A stretch of DNA of 64,000 bases from Mesorhizobium sp. GTDB lineage: Bacteria; Pseudomonadota; Alphaproteobacteria; Rhizobiales; Rhizobiaceae. The translations under genes were made by a program, and so were the position numbers. The DNA is taken from contig NZ_JAFKID010000026.1 in the NCBI RefSeq assembly GCF_017306545.1, positions 1-64,000 on the forward strand, read 5' to 3'. Shown piece by piece: positions 9,499 through 18,361 of the stretch (position 1 is the first letter of the stretch; every line of letters begins with the position of its first letter). The notes beneath the pieces are model-generated. The model did not search any database. It had not been told where the DNA came from and saw only the letters and a list, made by a program, of their open reading frames with translations.

Positions 9499-9996
9499 TT
9501 ACCCGGCGTGGTCGTCGGCGATCGGCTTCTGGTAGGTGAAGCCCATGTCCCAGGGGAAATAGATCCAGGTGTCCTGGCTGACTTCGGTGACGAACGTGTC
9601 GACCAGTGGCCGGCCCTTCGGCTTGGCGTAGACTGTGGCGAAATGCGCCTTGGGCAGCATGGCGCGCACCACGCCGGCGGTCTTGCCGGTGTCGGTCAGG
9701 TCGTCGATGATGAGCACGTTGGCGCCCTCGTTGGTCAAAAGGGCAGGGGTGATCTCCTTCAGCACCTGCATCTGCCCCTGGCTGGTGTAGTCGTGGTAGG
9801 AGGCGACGGATACCGTCTCGATGACGCGGATGCCGAGTTCGCGCGAGATGATGGCCGCCGGCACCAGCCCGCCGCGGGTGATGCACACGATCGCCTTCCA
9901 CTGGCCGTTGACGCCCGACAGCCGCCAGGCCAGCGCCCGCGCGTCGCGGTGGAACTGGTCCCAGGAAACGGGGAAGGCCTTTTCGGGAAGGGACAT
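9499..9996 (-). CDS. gpt: Xanthine-guanine phosphoribosyltransferase
   Basis: 165 residues. It transfers phosphoribose from PRPP to xanthine or guanine (purine salvage, cytosol, possibly membrane-associated). The PRPP-binding motif is [14 protein letters not shown] near residue 90, and the N-terminal [16 protein letters not shown] and the C-terminal WIYFPWD match XGPRT rather than HPRT. I chose ATG at 9996 (MSLPEKAF), which has GGGAGTG upstream; the open frame runs 31 codons further without a ribosome site and gives an unlikely N-terminus. Confidence 0.93.
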   Translation of the reverse strand: MSLPEKAFPVSWDQFHRDARALAWRLSGVNGQWKAIVCITRGGLVPAAIISRELGIRVIETVSVASYHDYTSQGQMQVLKEITPALLTNEGANVLIIDDLTDTGKTAGVVRAMLPKAHFATVYAKPKGRPLVDTFVTEVSQDTWIYFPWDMGFTYQKPIADDHAG

Positions 9997-10208
9997 GGAG
10001 CACTCCCGCGCGGTCGCGCGATCAGGGTTGGGAATGCGGGCGGAATTAGCCGGAAAGACGCGCGGTTGGCAAGGGCCGTGCGCGAGCAACTGTGGATGGC
10101 GGTCTCCACCCGAAGATGCGGCCGATCCTTACCGATATTTAATCGCCAGGCCACAAACCCGCCGGAATTCGAAACATGTCTATGCCGGTTTCGGACGGGA
10201 GTTCCCGC

Positions 10209-10751
10209 ATGGCCCGCATCGCCTATACGGCTTCGCAAAAATGGCTTCACTGGTCGCTCTTCGGCCTGGTCGTTTTGATGTATGCCCTCACCTTCGGGGA
10301 AGACATCTTTCCGAGGGGAGATCCGCGCGCCGACGCCGCGTGGAAGATCCACATCTCCTTCGGCATCCTGCTTGCCGTGCTGGTCGCCTGGCGGGTGGCG
10401 GTGCGTCTGGCGAACGGCGCTCCGCCGCTGCCGGCTGAAATGAAGTCGCCCGAACGCCTCGCGGCGCATGCCGGACACCTGCTGCTCTATGCCTTGCTGG
10501 TCGCCCTTCCGATCCTGGGCTTCCTGCTGACCTGGTATCGCGGCGACGCGCTGAGTTTCTTCGGCCTGTTCGCCATTCCCTCGCCGGTGACGCCCGACCG
10601 AGCGATCGCCCGCTCGATCAAGGGCCTGCATTCGCTCTACGCCAATGGCATCCTGATCGTTGCCGGGCTGCACGCCCTTGCTGCGCTCTGGCATCATTTC
10701 ATCCGGCGCGACGCGGTGCTGCGCCGGATGTTGCCTTATGGGCAAAGTTGA
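10209..10751 (+). CDS. Cytochrome b561 family membrane protein
   Basis: About 180 residues with four hydrophobic segments. Histidines placed as in di-haem b561 proteins are visible: QKWLHW near residue 14, WKIHISFG near 48, and HSLYANGILIVAGLHALAALWHH near 140-160. It should carry electrons across or within the inner membrane, for example quinol to an oxidant such as superoxide (CybB-like); the partner is unknown. ATG at 10209 is favoured by GGGAG seven bases upstream; an ATG at 10176 would add 11 residues. It is divergent from gpt. Confidence 0.87.
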   Translation: MARIAYTASQKWLHWSLFGLVVLMYALTFGEDIFPRGDPRADAAWKIHISFGILLAVLVAWRVAVRLANGAPPLPAEMKSPERLAAHAGHLLLYALLVALPILGFLLTWYRGDALSFFGLFAIPSPVTPDRAIARSIKGLHSLYANGILIVAGLHALAALWHHFIRRDAVLRRMLPYGQS

Positions 10752-10766
10752 GGTGCGGCGGCGGAA

Positions 10767-11204
10767 TCAGGCTGCCGCCAGCATCGCCCTCGTCCGGCCG
10801 ATGACCAGCGCCGCCTGAGCGGCTTCCCGCCCCTTCTGCACGAAATGCTCGCGGAAGATGCGCGTGTGATGCTCGGTTTCCTGGTAATGGTGCGGCGTCA
10901 GCGATACCGACAGCACCGGCACGCCGGTATCCATGCCGGCGCGCATCAGCCCGTCCACCACCGCCTGGGCGACGAAGTCGTGGCGATAGATGCCGCCGTC
11001 CACCACGAAGGCGGCTGCCGCGACCGCGGCATAGCGGCCGGAGGCGGCGAGGTCGCGCGCCAGAAGGGGCATTTCAAAGGCGCCGGGCACGTCGAACACG
11101 TCGACCTGCTCGCGCGGGATCAGTTCGAGGAAACCGTCCAACGCACGATCGACGATATCGGCGTGCCAGCCGGCTTTGATAAAGGCATAGCGGGTGTGTG
11201 TCAT
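10767..11204 (-). CDS. ribH2: 6,7-dimethyl-8-ribityllumazine synthase, RibH2 type
   Basis: 145 residues. It condenses 5-amino-6-ribitylaminouracil with dihydroxybutanone phosphate, the penultimate step of riboflavin synthesis. The sequence AFIKAGWHADIVDRAL, FDVPGAFEMPL, GGIYRHDFVAQAVVDGLM and LSVSLTPHHYQE matches the decameric RibH2 enzymes of Brucella and Mesorhizobium rather than the icosahedral type (PHHYQ in place of the common THEQA-like stretch). The start MTHTRYAF at 11204 has AAAGGTGA upstream. The gene is alone, headed by an FMN riboswitch, so it is probably controlled by flavin level independently of a rib operon. Confidence 0.93.
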   Translation of the reverse strand: MTHTRYAFIKAGWHADIVDRALDGFLELIPREQVDVFDVPGAFEMPLLARDLAASGRYAAVAAAAFVVDGGIYRHDFVAQAVVDGLMRAGMDTGVPVLSVSLTPHHYQETEHHTRIFREHFVQKGREAAQAALVIGRTRAMLAAA

Positions 11205-11285
11205 CGTAATCACCTTTCTCGTAACGGACACGTCACCCAAGGCGATCACGAACCGGCCGCCGGCCTGAGCCGCGCGAAACCGGTA

Positions 11286-11425
11286 CGTTCTCTTTCATCC
11301 GGACTATACCGTCGGCCCAGGCATCGCACCTGGTCTGCTGACCCTTCGTTTTTAGAAGGCGCTCGCGGGCTCGCGGCTCCCGCCGCATACCGCCGGTGGG
11401 GAATTGCACCCCGCCCTGAGAACGT
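11286..11425 (-). promoter_or_regulatory. FMN riboswitch (RFN element) upstream of ribH2
   Basis: On the minus strand the element begins with TTCTCAGGGCGGGGTG, continues CCCCACCGGCGGT, AGCCCGCGAGCG, GGTCAGCAGA and CCAGGTGCGATGCCTGG, and ends with GCCGACGGTATAGTCCGGAT and GAAAGAGAACG. These are the conserved blocks of the FMN aptamer, in order. It starts about 220 bases and ends about 80 bases upstream of the ribH2 ATG. FMN binding should lower expression, probably at translation because no T-run terminator follows. Confidence 0.95.
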
Positions 11426-11484
11426 TGGAAAATTAGCCGGCCATCTCCAGGCAGGCAAGGGCCGACGATTGGTCCTGTCGTGTC

Positions 11485-12315
11485 TCAGCGCGACAGGAAA
11501 GCCGCCACCGTGCCGGAGCGCAGCACCGATTGGGTTACGCCGCCGAACAGCAGGCGCCGCAGCCAGGAATGGCTATAGGCGCCCAGCACCAGAAGATCGG
11601 CACCGGTGTCGGTCAGCCTCGCCTGGATGACATCCTCGATCGAGCCGCCGTCGGCCTTGCGCACCGAAACGCTGATATTGGCCCCGTGGCGCGCCAGCGA
11701 AGCGGCGATTTCGCCGCCGGCCGTGCCGTCGCCATCCCCGTCGCCCGACGGATCGACGACGAAGACCTCTGTCTTTTCGGCGGCGAGGATGAAGGGCAGC
11801 GCATCGAAGGCGGCGCGCGCCGCTTCGCGGGTGCCGTTCCAGGCGAGCAGCACGGTCTTGTAGCTGGTCACGACCGGCCCGGCATGCGGCACCACCAGAA
11901 CCGGTCGCCCGGCGTCGTAGACCAGCGTGCCGACATCGGCGCTGGCGTCGCCGCCCGCCTCGCTCTGCGCGGCCACCACGAGGTCGGCGGCGCGCACGGT
12001 GGCGATGCCCGACAATGCGCTGTCGCCGGAAAACGTCTCCAGGCTGCGCCATTCGAAGGGCAGGCCCGAGCCCTCCATGCGCTTGAGGAACAGCGCTTGC
12101 AATTTCTCGGCGCGCTCCTCGTTCATTTCGGCCGAGACTTGCAGGAATTCGGTGTCGGGAAAGCCGGTGGCGGAAGTGTAGGGCACCGGCATCGCTTCGG
12201 CGTGGACGCCCACGAGATGGCCGCCGAAGCCCGCCGCGAGCGGGATGGCGCAGTCGAGCACGCGCCCGGCGTCCTGTTCGTTTTGCAGAATGGCGACGAT
12301 GGTCTTGAACGGCAT
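11485..12315 (-). CDS. Universal stress protein, two UspA-like halves
   Basis: 276 residues. The N-terminal half starts [13 protein letters not shown] and the C-terminal half restarts at [17 protein letters not shown] near residue 150. The C-terminal ATP-binding pattern is seen as [21 protein letters not shown] (G-x2-...-GG-x8-S/T); the N-terminal half lacks a clear copy ([13 protein letters not shown] at the place). A cytosolic stress-related nucleotide-binding protein of unknown target. ATG at 12315 has AGGG seven bases before it. It faces the same way as, and lies downstream of, the CinA-like gene. Confidence 0.87.
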   Translation of the reverse strand: MPFKTIVAILQNEQDAGRVLDCAIPLAAGFGGHLVGVHAEAMPVPYTSATGFPDTEFLQVSAEMNEERAEKLQALFLKRMEGSGLPFEWRSLETFSGDSALSGIATVRAADLVVAAQSEAGGDASADVGTLVYDAGRPVLVVPHAGPVVTSYKTVLLAWNGTREAARAAFDALPFILAAEKTEVFVVDPSGDGDGDGTAGGEIAASLARHGANISVSVRKADGGSIEDVIQARLTDTGADLLVLGAYSHSWLRRLLFGGVTQSVLRSGTVAAFLSR

Positions 12316-12400
12316 GACGGGTCCCTCGCTCGATCGCGGCCGCAGTCTAGCACGGCCGCTCCACAAAAACGCCGTCGCCGCCGCCGAGGTTCCCGGCCGT

Positions 12401-13138
12401 TCAGCCGGCGGTGAAGCGTTTCACCATCGCCTCGACGTCGGCGCGCGCGGCCTCCAGCGCGTCCTGGCTGCGGGCGCGCACCACCAGTTCGGTCCAGAAC
12501 TTGCCCTCGCCATACTTCGGATAGGAGCCGATAATGGTGTCGGGATGCGCCTTCTGGATTTCGGCCAGTGGCCCGCCGATCGTGCCTTCGCCGACCGGGC
12601 AATGGACGGTGGCCGACAGCATTTTCGTTCCCGTCTTCAGCGTCGGCACGACATTGTCGAGCATCGCCTGGAAGATCGACGGCACGCCCGCCATGACATG
12701 CACGTTGCCGATGCGGAAACCGGGCGCGGTCGAAACGGGGTTGTCGATATGGTCGGCGCCGCGCGGCATGCGCGCCATGCGCTTGCGTGCCTCGGTAAAC
12801 TCGATGCCGCGCTGGGCGTAGCTGTCGCCCAGCATCTTGTAGGCCTTGGCGTCGTATTCGCACGGCACGCCGAACGCTTTTGCCACCGAATCGGCGGTGA
12901 TGTCGTCATGCGTGGGCCCGATGCCGCCGGTGGTGAAGACATAGGTGTAGCGGGCGCGCAGCGCATTGAGCGCGGCGACGATCTCGTCCTCCTCGTCGGG
13001 AACGATGCGCACTTCCTTCAGGTCGATGCCGACGGCCGTCATGACATCGGCGAGGTGGCCGATGTTGCGGTCTTTCGTGCGGCCCGAAAGGATCTCGTCG
13101 CCGATGACCATCATGGCGGCGGTGACGATCTCGGGCAT
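12401..13138 (-). CDS. CinA N-terminal / molybdopterin-binding domain protein
   Basis: 245 residues, MoaB/MogA-like fold: [19 protein letters not shown] at the N-terminus, [23 protein letters not shown] near residue 75, and a later [18 protein letters not shown]. This is the short form containing only the COG1058 part of CinA (no C-terminal nicotinamide deamidase). In long CinA the domain has ADP-ribose pyrophosphatase activity; here the activity is unproven. The start ATG at 13138 has CCGGAGAAAG upstream. The frame is open far upstream but without coding signs. Confidence 0.9.
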   Translation of the reverse strand: MPEIVTAAMMVIGDEILSGRTKDRNIGHLADVMTAVGIDLKEVRIVPDEEDEIVAALNALRARYTYVFTTGGIGPTHDDITADSVAKAFGVPCEYDAKAYKMLGDSYAQRGIEFTEARKRMARMPRGADHIDNPVSTAPGFRIGNVHVMAGVPSIFQAMLDNVVPTLKTGTKMLSATVHCPVGEGTIGGPLAEIQKAHPDTIIGSYPKYGEGKFWTELVVRARSQDALEAARADVEAMVKRFTAG

Positions 13139-13318
13139 GGCTTTCTCCGGAAGAAGGGCGGGCACAGACCCATACTCCCGCAGCTGAACCGGGGCAATGG
13201 CGCCGGATCGGTGAACAATCCGTGCTGCATAAGGCGGCTTCCGATGAACGACGGATCGCCTAGATACAGGGCGACGGCGCATCCGGCGCCGACCGGTTTG
13301 CACCTCAAGGAGACGACA

Positions 13319-13918
13319 ATGGCAAAGGTTCTGGTTCTTTATTATTCGAGCTTCGGTCACATGGAGCAGATGGCCAAGGCCGCCGCCGAAGGCGCGCGCG
13401 CGGCTGGTGCCGACGTCACCTTGAAGCGCGTTCCCGAACTGGTCCCGGAAGCCGTCGCCAAAGCTTCGCACTACAAGCTGGACCAGCAGGCCGAGATCGC
13501 CACGCCGGCGGAACTGGAAAGCTACGACGCCATCATCATCGGCTCCGCCACCCGCTACGGCGCAGTCGCTTCGCAGATGAAGAACTTCCTCGACCAGACC
13601 GGTCCGCTGTGGGCGCGCGGCGCGCTGCTCGACAAGGTCGGCTCGGTGATGGTTTCGACCGCCACCCAGCACGGCGGCGCCGAGCTCGCGCTGCTTTCCA
13701 CGCAGGCTACGCTCCAGCACCACGGCATGATCATCGTGCCGCTGTCCTATGCTTACCAGGGCCAGATGGGCAACGACGTCGTGCGCGGCGGTGCGCCCTA
13801 CGGCATGACCACCACCGCCGACGGCGACGGCTCGCGCCAGCCCTCGGCGCAGGAACTGGAAGGCGCGCATTTCCAGGGCAAGCGTGTCGCCGAGATCGCC
13901 ATCAAGCTGCACGGCTGA
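13319..13918 (+). CDS. wrbA: NAD(P)H:quinone oxidoreductase, WrbA type
   Basis: 199 residues of the flavodoxin-like type IV quinone oxidoreductases. FMN-binding loop [12 protein letters not shown] near residue 8, [21 protein letters not shown] near residue 78, and [25 protein letters not shown] near 115 are all canonical. Two-electron reduction of quinones in the cytosol, protecting against semiquinone stress. AAGGAG lies six bases before the ATG. A GGGCGC-TTCG-GCGCCC hairpin follows. Divergent from the CinA-like gene. Confidence 0.95.
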   Translation: MAKVLVLYYSSFGHMEQMAKAAAEGARAAGADVTLKRVPELVPEAVAKASHYKLDQQAEIATPAELESYDAIIIGSATRYGAVASQMKNFLDQTGPLWARGALLDKVGSVMVSTATQHGGAELALLSTQATLQHHGMIIVPLSYAYQGQMGNDVVRGGAPYGMTTTADGDGSRQPSAQELEGAHFQGKRVAEIAIKLHG

Positions 13919-13947
13919 GGCCGGGCAGCACGCAAAAATGGAGGGAG

Positions 13948-13966
13948 GGGCGCTTCGGCGCCCTTT
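13948..13966 (+). terminator. Terminator of wrbA
   Basis: GGGCGC and GCGCCC arms closed by a TTCG tetraloop, followed by TTT, 30 bases after the wrbA stop. The T-run is short, but the UUCG loop makes a very stable hairpin. Confidence 0.65.
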
Positions 13967-14067
13967 CCGCGTTTTGGGCGCGCGCCCTTCGTTCTTCGCG
14001 GTAATCTTCGCGTAACGCCGCCGGTGTAGCCAATCCGCGGCGGGCGGCATTCGACAGCGAGGCACCG

Positions 14068-14877
14068 ATGAAAATCTGGCTTTGGGTGGCGTGCGCGGCA
14101 ATGGCGGTTGCCGGGCAGACAAATGCCGCGCGGGCGGCGACCGTCTGCACCCTCCTCGCCGACGCGGCGACCGGCGGGAAACTGGTCAGCGAAGGCGATT
14201 GCGACCGGCGCGTCACGCCCGCATCCACCTTCAAGATCGCCATCGCCCTGATGGGCTACGACGCCGGTATCCTCAAGGACGAGCACACGCCGAAACTGCC
14301 CTTCAAGAAGGGTTATCCCTCATGGGTGCCGGCCTGGAAGGCGGATCAGGACCCGACGTCGTGGATCGCCAATTCCGTCGTCTGGTACTCGCAGCAGGTC
14401 ACGCGGCGATTGAGCGCCGAAAAATTCGACCGCTATATCCGTGCTTTCGCCTACGGCAACCGAGACGGTTCGGGCGATCCCGGCAAGGGCAACGGCCTGA
14501 CACGCGCCTGGCTGTCGTCGTCGCTGAAGATTTCGCCAGCCGAGCAGGTCGAATTCCTGCGCGCGCTGACGACCGGCAAGCTGCCGGTGTCGCGCCATGC
14601 CCTCGACATGACGGCGGCCATCACGTCCGTTGGCTCCTTGCCCGGCGGCTGGGACTTGCACGGCAAGACCGGCACCGGACCGTTCCGCAAGATCGACGGC
14701 GCGCTCGACCAGGATCACGCCTACGGCTGGTTCGTCGGCTGGGCGGTTCGCGACGGCCGCACCGTCGTCTTCGCCCGGCTTGTCGAGGAAAAGGGCAGGC
14801 GCGTCACCATGACCGCGGGCCGCGCGACGCGCGACGCCATGATCGCCGAACTGCCGGCCCTGCTGCCTGCCCGCTGA
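14068..14877 (+). CDS. Class D (OXA-type) beta-lactamase
   Basis: 269 residues with a signal peptide (MKIWLWVACAAMAVAG, cleavage near ARAA). All class D active-site signatures are present: S53-TFK56 (PASTFKIAIAL), the SxV motif at 103-105 (NSVVWYSQ), YGN at 129-131, Trp148 in RAWLSSSLKIS (the residue that stabilises carboxylated Lys in OXA enzymes) and KTG at 200-202 (HGKTGTGPF). It should be a periplasmic serine enzyme that opens penicillins; the range is unknown. No mobile element or integron is next to it and the base usage is like its neighbours, so it looks like a resident chromosomal gene. Confidence 0.93.
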   Translation: MKIWLWVACAAMAVAGQTNAARAATVCTLLADAATGGKLVSEGDCDRRVTPASTFKIAIALMGYDAGILKDEHTPKLPFKKGYPSWVPAWKADQDPTSWIANSVVWYSQQVTRRLSAEKFDRYIRAFAYGNRDGSGDPGKGNGLTRAWLSSSLKISPAEQVEFLRALTTGKLPVSRHALDMTAAITSVGSLPGGWDLHGKTGTGPFRKIDGALDQDHAYGWFVGWAVRDGRTVVFARLVEEKGRRVTMTAGRATRDAMIAELPALLPAR

Positions 14878-14892
14878 TCGGTCCGGTCGGCG

Positions 14893-15147
14893 TCAGCCGC
14901 CTTTTGCGTCGTCGGAAATTTCCGTCTGCGGGCGGTCGCGGCCGTCCGCCAGCTCCTGGTGCCATTTTCCGGCGGAGTCCTCGTACTGGATGCCGTCGGT
15001 CGAACCTGCCACCTGTTGACCCGCCGAAGCCAGTTCGGCGGCGCGGCGCGCCTCGTCATGGGTGCGGAAGGTTTCCGAGAACGTCGAGCCGACCTTGTAG
15101 GCCCAGCCTCCGTCATGCTCAACGATCGTGTAGGTCAGCTTCGCCAT
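14893..15147 (-). CDS. DUF2188-like small protein
   Basis: 84 residues starting MAKLTYTIVEHDGGWAYKVG, with a TFRTHDEARRAAELASAGQQ helix and GIQYEDSAGKWHQE. This pattern (a bent beta-sheet with a final W-H motif) is that of DUF2188 proteins, small cytosolic proteins of unknown role. I chose ATG at 15147; the open frame reaches 15225, but that extension is arginine/glycine-rich and unlike the family. Convergent with the beta-lactamase, 15 bases apart. Confidence 0.75.
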   Translation of the reverse strand: MAKLTYTIVEHDGGWAYKVGSTFSETFRTHDEARRAAELASAGQQVAGSTDGIQYEDSAGKWHQELADGRDRPQTEISDDAKGG

Positions 15148-15276
15148 GAGACGTCTCCGAGACAGCAGCATTGAGGCCGCGCCGCCGAACGGGGCGCGTT
15201 CCGTGCCTAACGCGAAACGGGGCAAATGGTTTCCCGTCGCCGCGACATCGGCGCGGACCGATCCGCGCAGTATGCC

Positions 15277-16380
15277 TCATTCTGCCGGTTTCATCCAATG
15301 CCGCATGGTGGTCACGGCGCGCTGCAACTGCGGCGCGGCATGGATCGGCTCGCCGAGCGCCGCCGCCGCCCGCCAGCCCCAGCGTGGATCGGCGAGGAAG
15401 GCGCGCCCCAGCGCCACCATGTCCGCGCGGCCGTCGGCGACGATCCTGTCGGCCTCCAGCGGATCGTCGATCAGCCCGACCGCGCGCACCGGGATGTCGG
15501 CGCCCTTGCGGACCGCTTCGGCCAGGTGCACCTGGTAGCCGGGTCCGGACGGCAGCTTCTGGTGCGGCGAGTTTCCGCCGGAGGAACAGCACAGATAGGC
15601 GACGCCTTCCGCCTTCAGCGCCTTGGCAACCTCGATGGCGTCCTCCACGTCGAAGCCGCCGTCCACCCACTCCTTCACCGAAAGCCGGGCGCCCAGCATC
15701 AGCTTCGGCGCCGCTTTGCGCACCGCCCGCGCGATTTCCACGACAAAGCGCATCCGGTTTTCCAGGCTGCCGCCCCAGCGGTCCGTGCGCCGGTTGGAGA
15801 GCGGCGACAGGAACTGGAAGATCAGGTAGCCGTGCGCGGCGTGCAGTTCGATGAAGTCGAAGCCGGCGCGTTCGGCCCGGCGGGCAGAATCGGCGAAGCG
15901 CCCGATCAGTTCAACGATCTCTTCCTCGTCCAGCGCATGCGGCACCGGCCAGCCTTCATCATAGGCGATCGCCGAGGCGGAAACGACCGGCCACGGGTCC
16001 TGGTCGGGCCGGAGCGGCCCGCCGCCTTCCCAGGGCCGCTGGTTGGAGGCTTTGCGGCCGGCATGAGCAAGCTGCGTTCCGAACCTGGTGCCCGGCTGTG
16101 CCACCCGTTTCGCGGCGTCGAGCGCGCGCCTGGCGGCGGCCTCGTTATGGTCGGAATAAAGGCCGAGACAGCCGTGGCTGATGCGGCCGCGCCGTTCCAC
16201 GTCGGTCATCTCGACCGTGACCATGCCGGCGCCCGACAGCGCGTAGCTCATCCACTGTTGGACATGCCAGTCGGTGGCCGAGCCGTCGTCGGCCGAATAC
16301 TGGCACATCGGCGCCACCGCGATGCGGTTGAGGATGGCCAGCCCGCCAAGCGTGATGGGCTGGAAAAGCGCTGCGGTCAT
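15277..16380 (-). CDS. NADH:flavin oxidoreductase, Old Yellow Enzyme (YqjM-like)
   Basis: 367 residues, one TIM barrel. N-terminal LFQPITLGGLAILNRIAVAPMCQYSADDG is the FMN-binding start of the YqjM/XenA class, and FGTQLAHAGRKAS and FDFIELHAAHGYLIFQFLSP carry the His-Ala-Gly and His-x2-His-type substrate residues. Reduces activated C=C bonds of enones with NAD(P)H; the physiological substrate is unknown, perhaps reactive electrophiles. ATG at 16380 has CCGGAG upstream; the frame extends upstream without coding character. Confidence 0.93.
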   Translation of the reverse strand: MTAALFQPITLGGLAILNRIAVAPMCQYSADDGSATDWHVQQWMSYALSGAGMVTVEMTDVERRGRISHGCLGLYSDHNEAAARRALDAAKRVAQPGTRFGTQLAHAGRKASNQRPWEGGGPLRPDQDPWPVVSASAIAYDEGWPVPHALDEEEIVELIGRFADSARRAERAGFDFIELHAAHGYLIFQFLSPLSNRRTDRWGGSLENRMRFVVEIARAVRKAAPKLMLGARLSVKEWVDGGFDVEDAIEVAKALKAEGVAYLCCSSGGNSPHQKLPSGPGYQVHLAEAVRKGADIPVRAVGLIDDPLEADRIVADGRADMVALGRAFLADPRWGWRAAAALGEPIHAAPQLQRAVTTMRHWMKPAE

Positions 16381-16672
16381 GGAAAACTCCGGGAAGTTCT
16401 GCGAAGGCGGGGTCGTCGAGCCTATGTAGGCGCTGATGCGGCGGGACGCCAGCGATGCCGGAATGGCAGCGCAGGCCGGTCCGGCTTTCCGCCAGACGGT
16501 CAATTCCTGGCGTCGAGGAACACCTGCGCCGGCAGCGCGCCGCGGCCCGGCGCGGCGCCTGAACGGCACAGCCGCCGGGCAGGGCGGCGGATGCCTTGCC
16601 AGGGGCATGTCCGGCAAATGCGAAACGGCGCGACAGAGCCGTTCCGCAGGTTTTGCCGGAGCCGAAACAGCT

Positions 16673-17230
16673 TTAGCGGAGGAATTCGTCGACCCGGCGG
16701 ATGGTGACGCGACGGTTGCGCCAATCCTCGTAAGGTGTGTCGACGAGAAGATAATCTTCGCCGTAGCCGACCGTCTCGAGCGTCCGCGGCGGAATGCCGA
16801 ATTCCGAAACCAGCAGGCGTTTCAGCGATGCGGCGCGCTGTTCGGAAAGGATCTGGTTGGAGCCGCGCGACCCGACGGCGTCCGTATGCCCTTCGATGAG
16901 GAAGCGCGCCCGTCGCCGGCGGCGGACGATCTGCTCGAAGGCGCGCGCGATCTCGCGCACCTTGCGGAATTCGGAGCGCGGTATCTCGGCCGAGCCGAAT
17001 TCGAAGTTGATGGCCTGGATGTCGATCGAGGGCGCGGCGCGGCGCAGATCCGGCCGACGGCGCAATTCCTGGATGGTGACGCGCTCTTCGGGGCGTATGC
17101 GCTTGCTGGGCTCGACGTCCAGCCGGCGCATGATCTGGTCGGAAGTCGGCGCCGCCCGGCTTTGCGCGTACGCAAGGCCGGGCGAGGCGAGCAACACGGC
17201 AATGCCGGTCAGGACATGGCGACGATCCAT
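16673..17230 (-). CDS. OmpA-domain periplasmic protein
   Basis: 185 residues. Signal peptide MDRRHVLTGIAVLLASPGLAYA, then a short linker, then an OmpA-like peptidoglycan-binding domain: FEFGSAEIPRSEFRKV, FLIEGHTDAVGSRGSNQILSEQRA (the classic H-T-D and SxxRA part) and VGYGEDYLL. It likely anchors to diaminopimelate of peptidoglycan in the periplasm. No beta-barrel and no lipobox. AGGAG is seven bases before ATG at 17230. Ends with DEFLR; 292 bases of empty sequence separate it from the OYE gene. Confidence 0.85.
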   Translation of the reverse strand: MDRRHVLTGIAVLLASPGLAYAQSRAAPTSDQIMRRLDVEPSKRIRPEERVTIQELRRRPDLRRAAPSIDIQAINFEFGSAEIPRSEFRKVREIARAFEQIVRRRRRARFLIEGHTDAVGSRGSNQILSEQRAASLKRLLVSEFGIPPRTLETVGYGEDYLLVDTPYEDWRNRRVTIRRVDEFLR

Positions 17231-17356
17231 CGTGATCTCCTTTGTCGTTCGTTCCGGCCGCCTGTTTGCCTTCCGCAACCTGAAGATTGGCTGAACGGAC
17301 CTGACAGACAAAACATCGATTGACGCAGAGGGCCAAAGCCTCGACAAGCAGGTCAC

Positions 17357-17441
17357 GCGGACGTGGTGGAACTGGTAGACACAAGGGACTTAAAATCCCT
17401 CGGAGCGATCCGTACGGGTTCGAGTCCCGTCGTCCGCACCA
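17357..17441 (+). tRNA. tRNA-Leu, anticodon UAA
   Basis: The acceptor stem GCGGACG pairs with CGTCCGC, followed by encoded ACCA. The anticodon stem AGGGA/TCCCT holds the loop CTTAAAA, giving UAA. A class II variable arm (CGGAGCGATCCG) and the T-arm GGGTTCGAGTCCC are clear. Reads UUA codons. No integrase or direct repeat is beside it, so it is not an evident integration site. Confidence 0.97.
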
Positions 17442-17593
17442 GTTTCGCTCGCGATTTTCGGCATGAAAGCGGGGACACGAAACGGCAGGCGAGACTCACC
17501 CCTCTGAACCCTGGGCCTCGCGCGCCTTGAATGTCCCGCGCCCCCGCTGTCTCTTTACGGGACAACTCGGCAGGCTTCCAACGAAACGAACAC

Positions 17594-17616
17594 TTAACCT
17601 TAGGAGCTAAGGTTAA
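17594..17616. repeat. Perfect palindrome TTAACCTTAG-GAG-CTAAGGTTAA
   Basis: Two 10-bp arms match exactly around a GAG spacer. It lies between tRNA-Leu and the convergent end of a minus-strand gene. Could be an operator for a dimeric regulator or a weak hairpin; no T-run follows in either direction. Confidence 0.6.
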
Positions 17617-17666
17617 TGTGCGGCGGTGCCCGGTTCATGTCTGCCGAGTGTGGGTATCCGAACCGG

Positions 17667-18071
17667 TCAGTGCGGGAAACTCGAGCCGTAACCGTTCGGA
17701 TAATAGCCGCCGTCGCCGCCGCCGCCGAAAGTCCATCCTTGGCCGGTCGCCACGCGCAGGTCTTGCGAAACCTGATCCAACTGGCCCAGCAATGCGCGGT
17801 CGTCGCCTCCGCGCATGGCCTGGGACTGGATGTTGCGCGCTTCGGCCGTCAGTTGGCTCGCCGTGGCGCCGTCGATCCGGTGCAGTTCGACTGCGTCCCT
17901 GATGCCTTGCTCGACGCCTTCGGTCTGATCCACCAGCGCACTGGCTTCGGGGTTGAGGGCCATCGCATGTTGCATGGGATGGTGACGGACTTGCGCGGCA
18001 TACGCCCCACCGAAGGGAATTGCCGCCACGAGCGATGCGGCCAGCATCGTCTTGTACGTGATAGAGAACAT
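17667..18071 (-). CDS. Secreted protein of unknown function
   Basis: 134 residues. Signal peptide MFSITYKTMLAASLVAAIPFGGAYA, then a short His-rich stretch (VRHHPMQHAM) and a helical region with VDQTEGVEQGIRDAVELHRI and LTAEARNIQSQAMRGGDD, ending in a glycine/tyrosine-rich tail. It looks like a periplasmic helical protein; no known family recognised. GAGGTGG precedes the ATG at 18071. Codon third positions are GC-rich in this frame only, which supports coding over the overlapping frames. Confidence 0.65.
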   Translation of the reverse strand: MFSITYKTMLAASLVAAIPFGGAYAAQVRHHPMQHAMALNPEASALVDQTEGVEQGIRDAVELHRIDGATASQLTAEARNIQSQAMRGGDDRALLGQLDQVSQDLRVATGQGWTFGGGGDGGYYPNGYGSSFPH

Positions 18072-18361
18072 GATCCACCTCGGTATCCGGAACCGGTGGT
18101 ATGGTTTCGCCGCCGCTTCCTGCTTCGGATAGTCAGAACCCGTCGAGTCGCGACATAACCTCGTCGACGGCAGTTCCCGATCCGTGCGGAAGAAATTCGG
18201 TTCGAAGACGAAGGTTGCGCAGGTCGCGGGGAGTTGACCGGTCGCGACTCCGCGTGATCTTGGCGTGCAGGCCGGCCTGCCGCCGCAATAAATACCGCCC
18301 GTTGGGTCACTGGCGGGCGGGCCGGTGTTTTGCGAAAATGACGAAAACCGAAGGAATCGCC

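Noticed and set aside
17357-17441. tRNA-Leu as an integration site
   Set aside because: No integrase, no partial tRNA copy and neighbouring genes are ordinary chromosomal ones.
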